Made by a program: the position numbers and the translations under genes
Part shown: positions 9,564 to 19,438 of the stretch, in pieces
Layout: every line of letters starts with the position of its first letter
Position numbering within the stretch: position 1 is the stretch's first letter
Assembly (NCBI GenBank): GCA_023053545.1
Contig: JAKZAN010000007.1
Span: 1,240,001-1,304,000 of the forward strand
Length of the DNA stretch: 64,000 bases
Reading direction: 5' to 3'
Source of the DNA: Lepidurus packardi
Lineage: Eukaryota; Arthropoda; Branchiopoda; Notostraca; Triopsidae
The notes under the pieces: model-generated
What the model was told of the DNA's origin: nothing
The model's input: the letters and a program-made list of their open reading frames with translations, nothing else
Database searches by the model: none

Positions 9564-12107
9564 CTACTAAAAAAACTTTCTACAATGTCAGATAATTTTT
9601 ATAAATTTATTTTTTGTTATTATCTCATTGCGTGCTACTGCGTAGGTCATGCGAATAGACAGAAGCTAGCCCAAAACACTGAATGACGAGTGCATTTGTA
9701 CCGGGCTTCTTGGGAGTCTAGCGTTCTAGCCAGTATTATTATTATTATATTTTCCAGATTCTCAAATAGAAACTGATCACTATGCGGACTAAGTGAGTCC
9801 TTACAAAAAAAGATCAGGTTTTGTACGTTGGATTTTGGATCGGGAGAAAAATTGAAATGAAGGTCAACTTGACTTTTTATCTTCTAATCGGACAAACCTT
9901 TCTTTGCATTTATTTTGGTGTTGACTTCGCTTCTAATGATAAGGATAGTAAAACAGTCTAATTTTTTAATATTCGGAATTGTTTACAGGGGAAATCACGG
10001 CCAAAGTTCTACAAGTTGCAGCTTTAGCCAGAGGCCGCATGTTGGGCCCCTTTAGCCCGTCGTTGAACATTACCGCATTGCTGAAAGACTGTTTAGATAA
10101 GGTAAGACAGACGATGTTTTGCGTTTAGCATTTTGATTGTTGTAATATCGAGATAACATAATGGCCACCCGGGGTGCAAGAGCAAGCTGAAAGCAGCCAA
10201 AGTTGAAAACTAAGCTTATGCGATAGCAGAAATATTAAACAACATTATCTCTGTCATATTTTTTTCCCCCTTTCAAGGCTTTTCCTGATGATGCACATTT
10301 GAAAGTTAACGGAAAAATACATATATCTGTGACCAGAGTGTATGATGGCGAAAACGTGATATTAAGTCATTTTCGAACCAAAGATGAATTAATACAAGTA
10401 GTTATATAACCGCTCTGTCTTCCAGATAGTGAAATGTATTATCTTTCGTTTACTAGGCCATATTATGCAGTTCGTTCATTCCGTTCTTCTCCGGAGTCCT
10501 GCCACCCAAGTTTCGCGGTGTACGGTACATGGATGGAGGGTTTAGCGATAACTTGGTAGTCTTGGATGAAAACACAGTTACCGTTTCTCCTTTTTGTGGA
10601 GAATCGGATATTTGTCCACGGGATAGCGACACGGCCAAAATATTTCATGTATTTATTATTAAACAAATCAAGAAAACGTTATTTTAATACTTGGGTATGC
10701 GTAGTTTGTTTTTGCAAATACGAGTATTGAACTATCTCGAAAGAATTTGTATCGCATGGCTCATATTATGTTTCCACCAAAAGCTGAGGTAAGAAAAGTC
10801 ACAATTTTTGCTCCGTAGAATTCAAGGACAGTGTACGCTTGTTTCAGACTTTATCTAAAATCTGCCAGCAAGGATTTGATGACGCGCGGCATTTTTTGCA
10901 GTTGAACAACTTGGTGGGATGTCTACGCTGTGTATCAAGCCGGGAACTTAGAAAACTTACCAGCTGTGCATCCACTCGAACTTTACAAAGAGCTGTGACA
11001 GCACCAGTCATGACTAAATCCTCGTGTGCGGAATGCGAAAATCAGCGTGAGGTAAGCAAGTTGAAACCAAAGAAAGGAACATGGCAAACAGACTGTCGCT
11101 TTTATTAATGCATCCTTTTCAACAGCTGGTCGTATTAGATAGTTTACCAGAAACTGTGAGCCTAACCTTACAACATGCGATCGAGTCTGCCAACCGTGGG
11201 CTGATGAATTGGGTCTTCCGGCATAAGAGTGTCCGATTGCTCTCCATTCTGAGTTTGCCGTATGTTTTTCCAGTTGACATTGCTTACGCCACTTTCCTCA
11301 AGTAATTTGATTCCAAATTGTTTAGGAAAATTATTTAATGATAACTTTTTAGATTCATGGAGAACGCTCCTGTGGTGGGTGCAAGTTTGCTGGAAGTGGC
11401 CGAAGAAACTATCCGTTATCTCTGCGCTACTCTTCTGGATTCCAGTAAGAAGAAGGAGCAATTTAATGCAAGGCTGTCCTGCCAGTTGGCTATAACCGAG
11501 TTGAACAAAAGTAAGACACACTTTCGATTAGGCCTACAAAATTAATACATGATTCTATAGTTGGCGCAAAAACTCACTCTTCGCCGGCTATCAACAATAC
11601 AATGAACATTGGCTTTTCTTTCGACTTTGAGAAACGGTACGTTTGATTCGTTTAAACTCGAGATTTACGTTCAGAGTTATGGGACTCGGTGTTATTACCC
11701 TTTCTGTCTTTACAGCAGCACGGAGCACAGCCCCAATAACAAGTGGGAACTGGGGAATACCGAAGATGATTATGTATGCAGTGACGATACTTTGGAAGAA
11801 ATTCTCGCAATGACAGCGCGACACGAAGCCTTGATGGCATACTACTTTTTGGAAGACAAAAGTCAGGTCAAAGTGCAACAAATGCTAGACGCGTATGGAA
11901 AAGTCCACCCCGCGCACACAGACCACAATGTGGCTATCAAAGGTAAGTCGCAGTTTTTTCGTTGCTTATTCCGCTTTGCTAGTAATTACCTCGTTATCTG
12001 TTTTAACGTGAAGGCTTATAGATCAAGGGACAGCATGGGATGAAATACCGGACGACAATCCGATAACATTTGTGTGTCAACCTTCAATCTGCCGCTCAGC
12101 AAGCTAG
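8293..12107 (+). CDS. PNPLA2: Patatin-like triglyceride lipase (ATGL / brummer)
   Basis: Eleven exons (8293-8452, 9989-10101, 10278-10397, 10457-10648, 10705-10788, 10848-11051, 11126-11301, 11353-11510, 11561-11636, 11716-11942, 12022-12107) encode 531 residues. The enzyme hydrolyses triacylglycerol on lipid droplets (family knowledge). The patatin domain shows the oxyanion loop GCGFMG (7-12), the nucleophile Ser38 in GASAGA and the catalytic Asp157 in the DGG motif, so the catalytic dyad is intact. [15 protein letters not shown] and a CQQGFDDA helix follow. The C-terminal half contains NRGLMNWVF, typical of the arthropod brummer form. The final 150 residues are acidic and variable. Intron 1 is unusually long (1.5 kb). 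AATAAA at 12248-12253 fits the 3' end, and the gene converges on PEX16. Confidence 0.95.
8453..9988 (+). other. Long intron 1 of PNPLA2
   Basis: This 1,536-bp intron starts GTAAGA and ends in TTTACAG. It is far longer than the gene's other introns. It includes a run of 27 A at 9537-9563. I see no nested gene; the ORFs in it have no recognisable similarity. Confidence 0.7.
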
Positions 12108-12519
12108 ATGATTGGGAACTACTGGACCAAAAAGGCAAACGTACCTCAAGTTGGAAAGACAGGTTTTGACAAGTGGTCATCGTTTTTGTCTAACTTTCCA
12201 TGGCTTGTGAAAGCAAGCTAGTTTCGAATGGAAAGTAACTGACGAACAATAAAACTGCCAAAGATTATCTGAGAGAAAGGGAGAATTTAGCGTGCTGTGA
12301 TAAACCGGCTATATTCGTGTGTGGTCACTTTTCGGAGTAGAAAAGTGTGTTAGAATGTGGCAAGTTGATTTTATATGGCTCTGTACGCAACTAAGTGCCT
12401 GAATTAAAACACAAATTTAACAATGTATTTAAAAGGTTCGTTTCCCCAATTATTCCCATGTTTGTTTCTTTCGGTTTTCGTATGAGTACATGCACGTTGA
12501 TAGCAGTGATGTAAAATGG
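12108..12519. other. Convergent spacer PNPLA2/PEX16
   Basis: This 412-bp tail-to-tail region holds the PNPLA2 poly(A) signal at 12248-12253. No clear AATAAA is visible for PEX16 on the other strand. No coding sequence is seen. Confidence 0.55.
12248..12253 (+). terminator. Poly(A) signal of PNPLA2
   Basis: AATAAA lies 141 nt after the PNPLA2 stop codon within the convergent spacer. Confidence 0.6.
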
Positions 12520-13775
12520 CTAGGAAGACCAAGTGTAAAAGTAGACTTTCTGCCATTCGGGAATGTACCGTAATAAAGGCATGCAAACAAATCTGGCTAA
12601 CGGAATGTTGCGAGAAAGGCTGCTAAGAAATCGTGTAATCGCGAAGCGTGTTGAGCGATCATAAAGTGGAGAGCGTACCAAATACAGGAGCAACGAGCAA
12701 CACCGGCGAACGAATTCAGCTCGTTCTTCTGGGCTCAAAACAACGTTCCTCAAGCAATACAAACTAATCCAGGGAGAATTTAGTAAAGCGACACTCACAA
12801 AGCTGAGATTCTTACCTCAAACCGTCCACAGCTAAAGATAAAAGCCATGGCTTCCAGGCCTTGGTGCCAAACTTGTTTAACGCCAACAAGTGCAACAATG
12901 GGTTGGAGATATGCATCAACTATGAATTTAAAATTTAACGAATGTCAGAATCATTTCCGGAGATGAATTACTTCTGCTAAAAACGCAAGGCCGGTAAGCT
13001 TAGTGTACTGATGAGGCAAAACTGGGTTTGAGTTATAGTCATTGGTTCCAGCTGTTGGTGGTCGCCATGATCGTTCCGTAATTGAAGGAGAAGCTGCCAA
13101 TTTACGAATTATTCTGCCAGACTTTAATCGAAAGGTGGGACTTTGCCTTGAATCGATCGTTGTATCTGCTTGAGCAAGAGTCTGTTGCACAGCGATATTC
13201 CTCAACCTTTTTCTGTCTAAAGGCGGGATTGGTCTGCCTAAGGTAAGCCCAGCTTGCTTCCTGAACAATAACAGGAGTCGCCAAGCAGCCCTAAAAGAGC
13301 CAGTTTACACCTTAAAACGTCTAAATCCTGAATTCCTTACTTGAGAGTTTGAATCATAGTAATTACTACCCAGCGACCTGAAGGGCCCCATGCTTTAGCT
13401 GCTGAGATCTCGGCAAATACTTCGATATAGTCCAAAGTAGTAATGAAGAGCCGAACCTTCTCAGAAAAAACTGAAGGTAACGGGTTCACTGGGATCTCAG
13501 TTCTGAGGGACAAGTATAAAATCTGGTCATTGATTAAAACTAGGACGTTAGAAGCCGCATACAGAAGTTCTGCAATGACTGACGAAGCTTGAAATCGCCC
13601 TAGAATGTATATACATAACTGTTTTTTTAGTACCATGAATCAAGCTTAGGTAAAACTATTTCTAACCCGCAAGAAAGTAAGACACGACGCGGAAAAATGA
13701 TTCAGCTTCTCCAGCAGGGCCAGGATGATTTACCACCCATTCTTTGTACCGTGAAGTCAGTTTGGATAAAGACAT
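12520..13775 (-). CDS. PEX16: Peroxisomal membrane protein PEX16
   Basis: Minus-strand exons 13775-13667, 13599-13341, 13290-12972, 12919-12816 and 12763-12520 encode 344 residues, close to human PEX16 (about 336-346). PEX16 helps recruit PEX3 and insert membrane proteins during peroxisome formation (family knowledge). Conserved words in order are YKEWVVNHPGPAG, GRF, AELLYAASNVLVLIND, VEVF-like EVFAEISAAKAWG, GRWVVITMIQ, PPLDR, NPLLHLLALN, AWKPWLLSLAVD, LVRSPLYDR and the terminal PEWQKVYFYTW. Exon 4 is short, and its correct frame is fixed by the AWKPWLL match. The intron between exons 4 and 5 is 52 nt; a nearer AG would leave only 22 nt and was rejected. The gene is head-to-head with TMEM86, 277 bp apart. 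Confidence 0.94.
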
Positions 13776-14052
13776 ACTTTTAACTATGTAAACTTATTAT
13801 AATAACTGACAATAAGTAAGTTTTTTCTTAAACAAATAGCCTTGCGACGTCACGTGTTGAGGCAAAACAGTGTAGGTGTGGCTCAGTACCGCCAGTGGCG
13901 TACTGTACTTTGCGTCCCAGCCAAAGTTTTGCTTTGCTTGCTATACTTTCGTTCTTCAATCGTGTGTGTGTTATGTTACCAGTGAGAAGCGTATAACTGC
14001 GACTTGCTCAGTGAACTTCGAAACCAGCTACCTAGTAATTCAGCGTTACAAG
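13776..14052. promoter_or_regulatory. Bidirectional promoter region PEX16/TMEM86
   Basis: Only 277 bp separate the two divergent ATGs, so both 5' UTRs and promoters must fit here. A GACGTCACG sequence at about 13847-13855 resembles a CRE/ATF-type palindrome. No TATA box is clear. Shared regulation is inferred from the spacing. Confidence 0.5.
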
Positions 14053-16868
14053 ATGACATCACCTAGACAAGTGGTAGGCAAATATTACATTATACCATGT
14101 GTTAGCCGTGATTTTTCTCCCCATACCGCCCTAACCCTCTCCTTGTTTCCGGATTCTTTTGTACCAAGAAATTTGCGTCGTTACAGCACCACTGTGTAAT
14201 TGGTTTGAGCTGTGTCAGCCTTGATCCATAGGACTCATTTATTTCTTGTCTATTGCGTCTGGTGAACTTCTTTTGCAAGAGGAAATGGATCATTTGAGTC
14301 GCATTTTTGCTGTAAATTATTTTCTTTACGATTTTGTTATTAACATAATTAAACCATTTAGTCTTTCTGAGTCGGAAGGAAGCTTAGATGAAAAGCGCTT
14401 GGCTACTGTAATTGTCACCTTTCTTCTGATAATATTATTTTGTATGGCATATCGTAAATTATAGCGGCATCCTCGAATTGTTGTGTCTAAAGTCCTTATC
14501 TATAACTTGCACAAGTGATCAGGTATAACTTTCCAAGAGCCTGCAATGCACTCAGCATAAAACCTGTTTTGTAAAAGTGTTTTTTTTTCTCCTCTGAATT
14601 TTAAGCCAAAAAAAATAACAGGTTGTCCGTATCCCACAGAAAGTATTGATTACATAAGCTACCGTATCTTTTTTTTTTATAAAAGAATATCGGTGATGTC
14701 CGTGCAAGCTTTTTCTAACCAAGATAACGAGATAAAATACCGCATTAAAAAATAATTGTATGTTTTTAGAAAACATTGACCTGACTTGGGTAAATAAGAC
14801 TTCGGGATAAATAAGATTTACTAGATTTACTAGTTTATTAGTCTGGTATCGAGCATTGATTTCATATAAAGAATTCAACACTAGTTTTTCTAGTTGGTCA
14901 TGGAAACGGATCTCGGAAACGGAAAATAAATGGGTTTTTTGCTAGGTTGGGGTTTTCAAATTGAGCGGGTTTTTTTGGCGAAGTTTATTTTGAAGGTTCT
15001 TATAGTACGTCACGATGAAGACGTGAGGATGTAAAAACAGCTTTAAATTATTGAAAACTAGCAGCTGTTTTCTCATAGGCATTCATTTCTTTAGTACCTT
15101 AGCGTTCCGCACTTGTTATGCACTTGCTGAGACACGCATGACGCAAAGGCCTGGCAAAGCTTATTGCCCCCTTCTTGTCAATAATGCATTAATTTATGTC
15201 TTTTCTTTGCAGTTGAAGAGTGTCGGGCCAAAGCTGGTACCCTTTTTCAAGACACTAGCCATCTACTTCGTGCTTTTTATACCTGCCGATCGGCCTTCTT
15301 GGTTTGCTATGATCATCAAATGTCTACCTATTATTAGCCTCGTCTTTTTCGTTTTATTACATGGGATGAGCCTGGGTGACGAGTAAGTATTCCTGCTTAT
15401 TTTGTAGCACACTACGACTACTCTGATTAAAAGGCTGGCTGTTTTTTGTTTTTCTTTTGATTATGCGAACTAGAGGAATAACATAAGTTTAAGAGCTCTT
15501 TAGCGAACACAGAAAAAGCATGTTCCCATTTGCGCTCACGAGAACCCGCGTTTAATTAGAACCCGAGTAGAATATTGACCCTAACTCGCGTTTAACGGAT
15601 TACGAAAAGTGTTTTCAGAAAGGATAGCGGCAAAATAAAGAATTGCCTTATGAAACCTCTCCATTGTTATAGAACTCAGTTTTAAGACGTTTGTAAACAT
15701 TTGCAGATAAAAGCCAGACGAGAAAATATCCTTTCCTAATAAGCTTTCTCTTAATAAAATATTTTGGTAATTGTATAGGTATGCTTTCTCCCGACGCATC
15801 ACAACCGGCTTACTTTTCTGCTGCATAGGTGATGCTTGCTTAATATGGCCTGAGCTCTTTGTGCACGGCATGACGTCATTTGCAGTGGGTCATCTTTTTT
15901 ACATCGCTGCCTTCGGTTTGCAACCGCTTAATTTACGACTTGGACTTGTAATATATTTAATTGCAGCTATCGGTAAGAACAACGAGTCAAAAACTAATTA
16001 CGTTTTCATTCCATTAATAAAATAAAATTCTTATATTATATTATTCTGAATATGTTATTCTTTAAGGAGTCAAGATCCTGTCTGCCAATCTTGACCCCGT
16101 TTTGCTCGTCGGTTTGCCGGTGTACACGTTCATCCTCATGACCATGGTATGGAGGGCTGTTGCTCGCGTACAATTCTTTGAGGTACAGTCTGCGTCCTTA
16201 TTTGTATGTTGCTAGTTCAGTGCACGCGCCCTTTTCCTATGGTTTTTGCTCCCGCCTGTTCGCCGAACCCAGAGTTCAGATATCTGTTTGTTTCTTACCT
16301 TATAAAATACTTGGTTCTAAGCGTTCAGACATGTCCTCGATAGTATAGTGGTGAGTATCCCCGCCTGTCACGCGGGAGACCGGGGTTCGATTCCCCGTCG
16401 GGGAGACTTTTTTTTATTCTTGGTTTTAAATTTTTCGATAATTTTGATGGTTATGTAATCTGAATATGTTTTTAATAACGCGTGATAATTTTTCTGTAGG
16501 AGTTGTGGACGTGGACAAAGCTGTGTTCATGCGCTGGTGGGTTTCTTTTTGCAATTTCCGATGCCTTTATTGGGTTTCATTTCTTCTATTCTTCTATTCC
16601 TTATTCTCAGGTAAAAGTTTCCGGATAAGTTTGACTCATATATTTGAACGTATTTCTTATTCACATGCTCTACTGATAGGTTTTAATTATGACAACCTAC
16701 TATGCAGCTCAGTTAGGAATTGCACTCAGCGTAGTAGATTCGAAGGCAAGTTACATAAAAGACCAAGAGTTGTTGCACAGCAAGAGTGGTAACCACACAG
16801 ATTCCTGTTATCACGAACCTAGCAAAGGGCATAAGGTTCATCCATCGTTACCGACAAAGTCAAAATAG
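14053..16868 (+). CDS. TMEM86: TMEM86 family lysoplasmalogenase (YhhN-like)
   Basis: Six exons (14053-14073, 15213-15382, 15779-15972, 16067-16182, 16500-16610, 16680-16868) encode 266 residues; human TMEM86A/B are about 226-240. The family hydrolyses the vinyl-ether bond of lysoplasmalogens (shown for TMEM86B). Conserved words are VGPKLVPFFK, YFVLF, IKCLPI, GDACLIWPE, FVHGM, AFG.QPL, W.W.K...AGG.LFAISD and TTYYAAQ. About eight hydrophobic segments are visible and the protein is mostly membrane. The first exon codes only seven residues (MTSPRQV) before a 1.1-kb intron; it was chosen because the family starts just upstream of the VGPKLVP block and phase 0 fits. The tail of about 45 residues is polar and extended. 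Intron 4 hosts a tRNA-Asp gene. Confidence 0.9.
14074..15212 (+). other. Long intron 1 of TMEM86
   Basis: This 1,139-bp AT-rich intron carries several short A/T homopolymers and no recognisable coding or RNA gene. It starts GTAGGC and ends TTTGCAG. Confidence 0.65.
16334..16405 (+). tRNA. trnD(GTC): tRNA-Asp (GTC)
   Basis: This is a 72-nt tRNA gene without intron. The acceptor stem pairs TCCTCGA with TCGGGGA, with one weaker pair. The D-loop region (TAGTATAGTGGTGAGTA) matches the A box. The anticodon stem CCCGC/GCGGG encloses the loop CTGTCAC with anticodon GTC. The B box GGTTCGATTCC is perfect. A run of T follows at about 16408, as expected for RNA polymerase III termination. The gene lies inside intron 4 of TMEM86 on the same strand. 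It looks fully functional. Confidence 0.97.
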
Positions 16869-17213
16869 TTTCACGTATGTGAGTTACAAGTACAAAATGT
16901 GCCACACGAAGTGTAGTTCAAAGGACGGAATATTGTAGTCTCCTTCAGCCAGATGTGATTGTTGTACTCAAGAATAAGGGGTTTACACTTGTTGAGTTAA
17001 GTAGTTGCTAGTCATTTAGCTGTTGTAAGTTTGGGATACTTTTGCCCCCTGAAGATTGAAGTTGTATTATCATTTCATACACACAGCCGTTGCACTGATT
17101 TCTAACCCGGCTTTTTCGATACTTTAAAAGATGCCTGCTGTCAATTCTAGAATAACGTGACACTGACGACAATGAAGCTCAAATTTTCTTGGGCAACTCA
17201 GTCACAACTTAAG
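16869..17213. other. Convergent spacer TMEM86/MTCH2
   Basis: This 345-bp tail-to-tail spacer has no coding sequence and no clear canonical AATAAA; an AATAAG at about 16972 is a possible weak plus-strand signal. Confidence 0.4.
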
Positions 17214-18454
17214 TTAAAAAGATACAGTACCGACTTTGTCGCCCACGAAACCAAGGGGCGGAGTGTAATAACGCCACAACAGGCTTGAACCGCGCTTTAA
17301 CTGCTTGGTTTGTGACAAGTGAGACCAACAGTCAGTCCAGGATACGTAAATGGGCATATGGGGTGGAGTTCCCGCTTTTAACCTAAACGGTAGGCATTTA
17401 GGAATGCGAAAGACTGTAGACTAAATTATAGTTGTCATACCCTGCTCCACTGACCGCCATACAAGTGCCCACTACATGGAAAGGATAAGTCACCGTGCTG
17501 GATAAGAACTAGAAGAGTAAAGGACAACAAATATACAAAACCTTTGTAGAAATTAATTGAATTTTATAGAGAACATACTCCGAGTGTTGCAGTGGTGAAA
17601 CTCTTGATAGTCTCGTCTTCAACTACGTAGGTATTGATGACGAACGACAACGAACTAGCTAAAACTAAAGAACCAATCTCTGCACAAGCTCTTGGAATTA
17701 TACCACTGAAAAATCCCAGTATTCCAGATTCACGGTATACTTCTTGGATTGAAGAAATTATGCCGCTAACGTGCAATGTTTAGTTCTTTAACTATTAATG
17801 AAAACAAAACGACGTACTTGTATTTTTCTTCTCTTCCGATAAATTGTGCCATACTGCGCAAAGCGATTACTTGGAAAGGTTGGCTTGCTACGATTGCTGC
17901 TAAACGGCTCCTCACGTTGCAAATTAGTTCTAATAAGAAAACGAGTTTTGGATCTGCATCTTCGTCGTCCTCGTTGGAAATTTTATTTGACTTATTGAGA
18001 TCCTTAAAATATTCTGAAGCCTTTTGATGTGCAATACTACCAATCACACTAGCGCAAATTTTGGGGGTTAGACCCCTATAACAGCCAAGCAATCCGTCTC
18101 TTCTCCTGATGTACCCGACTAACCAGAAAGAAAAGAACACAATACACATGACGACATCTTATTGATTTTATTTAAAAAATCTTACTATACGTGAACACGT
18201 TAGGTAAAGCCCAGGCTGGCCTCCCAAAAACGGTGTAAGTTCGCTTTGGTAGAATAGGTTCGTATCCGATCTGAACATTAATGAAAAATATTCTATAAGT
18301 ACAGCTATAGATGCGTAAAAGTGAGCCACAAGACTCAACTCAACTGTACCTGAATTAAAACTTTTGCATATTCAATAGGATGTGCTGCTGCGGATACTCC
18401 AGCTTTAAATACAATGCTGCTCAGTGTAATTTCGGTCTCCTGAGTGTTTGTCAT
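17214..18454 (-). CDS. MTCH2: Mitochondrial carrier homolog 2
   Basis: Minus-strand exons 18454-18350, 18270-18186, 18118-17818, 17765-17579, 17508-17441 and 17382-17214 encode 304 residues; human MTCH2 is 303. It is a divergent mitochondrial carrier of the outer membrane that acts as an insertase for tail-anchored proteins and as a BID receptor (family knowledge). Recognised words are AHPIEYAKVLIQ, IGYEPI, LLGCYRGLTPKIC, SQPFQVIALRSMAQFIGRE, ESGILGFFSGIIPR, VTYPFHVVG and YVSWTDCW. Exon 4 is ended at a GTATGT donor (17578-17573), which restores the conserved TLGFLSSTVTYPF frame. The length and every block agree with the family. The gene is divergent from ARHGAP26. Confidence 0.95.
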
Positions 18455-19438
18455 TGTACTTAATTAAATATAGACAAAACTCCTGCTTCTTCACAGCACA
18501 GGCCAGCTGTCTAATTTGTACAAGGACTAGCTCACAGTTCGGCAATCTAGGGTCAACAATGCTAAAAAAAACCGCAGAAAATCGGTATCAGGTCCGTTTG
18601 CCGTACAAATTCCTGTAACGCCGTTCTGGGCGCCATCTAACGTCCGCATCTATGATTTGGCACAAAGCATACAAGTAGCATTCGAATCTCCACGACTGAC
18701 TCTCTCTCTAAGAAAACTGTTAATTGATTACCAGTTACTAAGATTTTTTGCCACTCTGCATATAAAGTCTGACAATTTTTTTTTACACAAAATGCCTGGT
18801 AAAGTTATAGTGTTTCCTGGATATTTGAAGGAAATTCACAAAAGACGCGAAGTTGTTGCCACCTATTGGCGTCACAGCTTAAGTCTATTTGTTTCCGTTC
18901 TATGGTGCTATATAGTACACTATTCCAAGGAATTGTTCCTAGATCACGCTTTAGAAACTCTGTGGGAGTCAACGAGTCTGTTGTCGACTGAGTGGCTTTG
19001 ATGAAGAGGGTTTGATATTAGTGGACATAAGTTTTTAGGCGTGGCAGGTTAATTAGAGCAAGTGTACTTAGTTATTCAGTTCCATTTTTGTTCGCATTTT
19101 TGGTAGATCCAAATGCTTGTCTGTCGCTTCAACTTGGGTTAAGCTTATTTCAATCCTGCTGTCCAACCGAGGTTTCACTGACAACACAACAAACAACGAA
19201 ACAGGTTGTCGCATCAGTTCAGTGAAGGTGTCACTCGTATTTTATTTGGGTCATGTAACACCAACAGGTGCTAACGACTTACAACGACTCTGCAAGTATT
19301 CCTTAAACAAACTAACCTCAAGCTGCTGTTCCTATACAAGTTACGTTGCTTTAAAAGTGACCAGCAACCTTTGTGCAGTTGGTGGCAAGATTTGTTTAAA
19401 TAATTTTTCTTCGGGGAAGACTATGCAAATAAGTTATC
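18455..19438. promoter_or_regulatory. Divergent spacer MTCH2/ARHGAP26
   Basis: This 984-bp spacer lies between two divergent start codons and probably contains both promoters. A 114-codon ORF (18657-19001, +) lies here, but I recognise no family and give it no gene call. No clear TATA box is seen. Confidence 0.45.

Noticed and set aside
12794-12815. 22-nt intron in PEX16
   Set aside because: Too short for the spliceosome; a 52-nt intron ending at 12764 keeps the frame and fits the PEX16 family better.
18657-19001. 114-codon ORF between MTCH2 and ARHGAP26
   Set aside because: It lies in a divergent promoter region, has no recognisable family or splice partner, and its length is compatible with chance.
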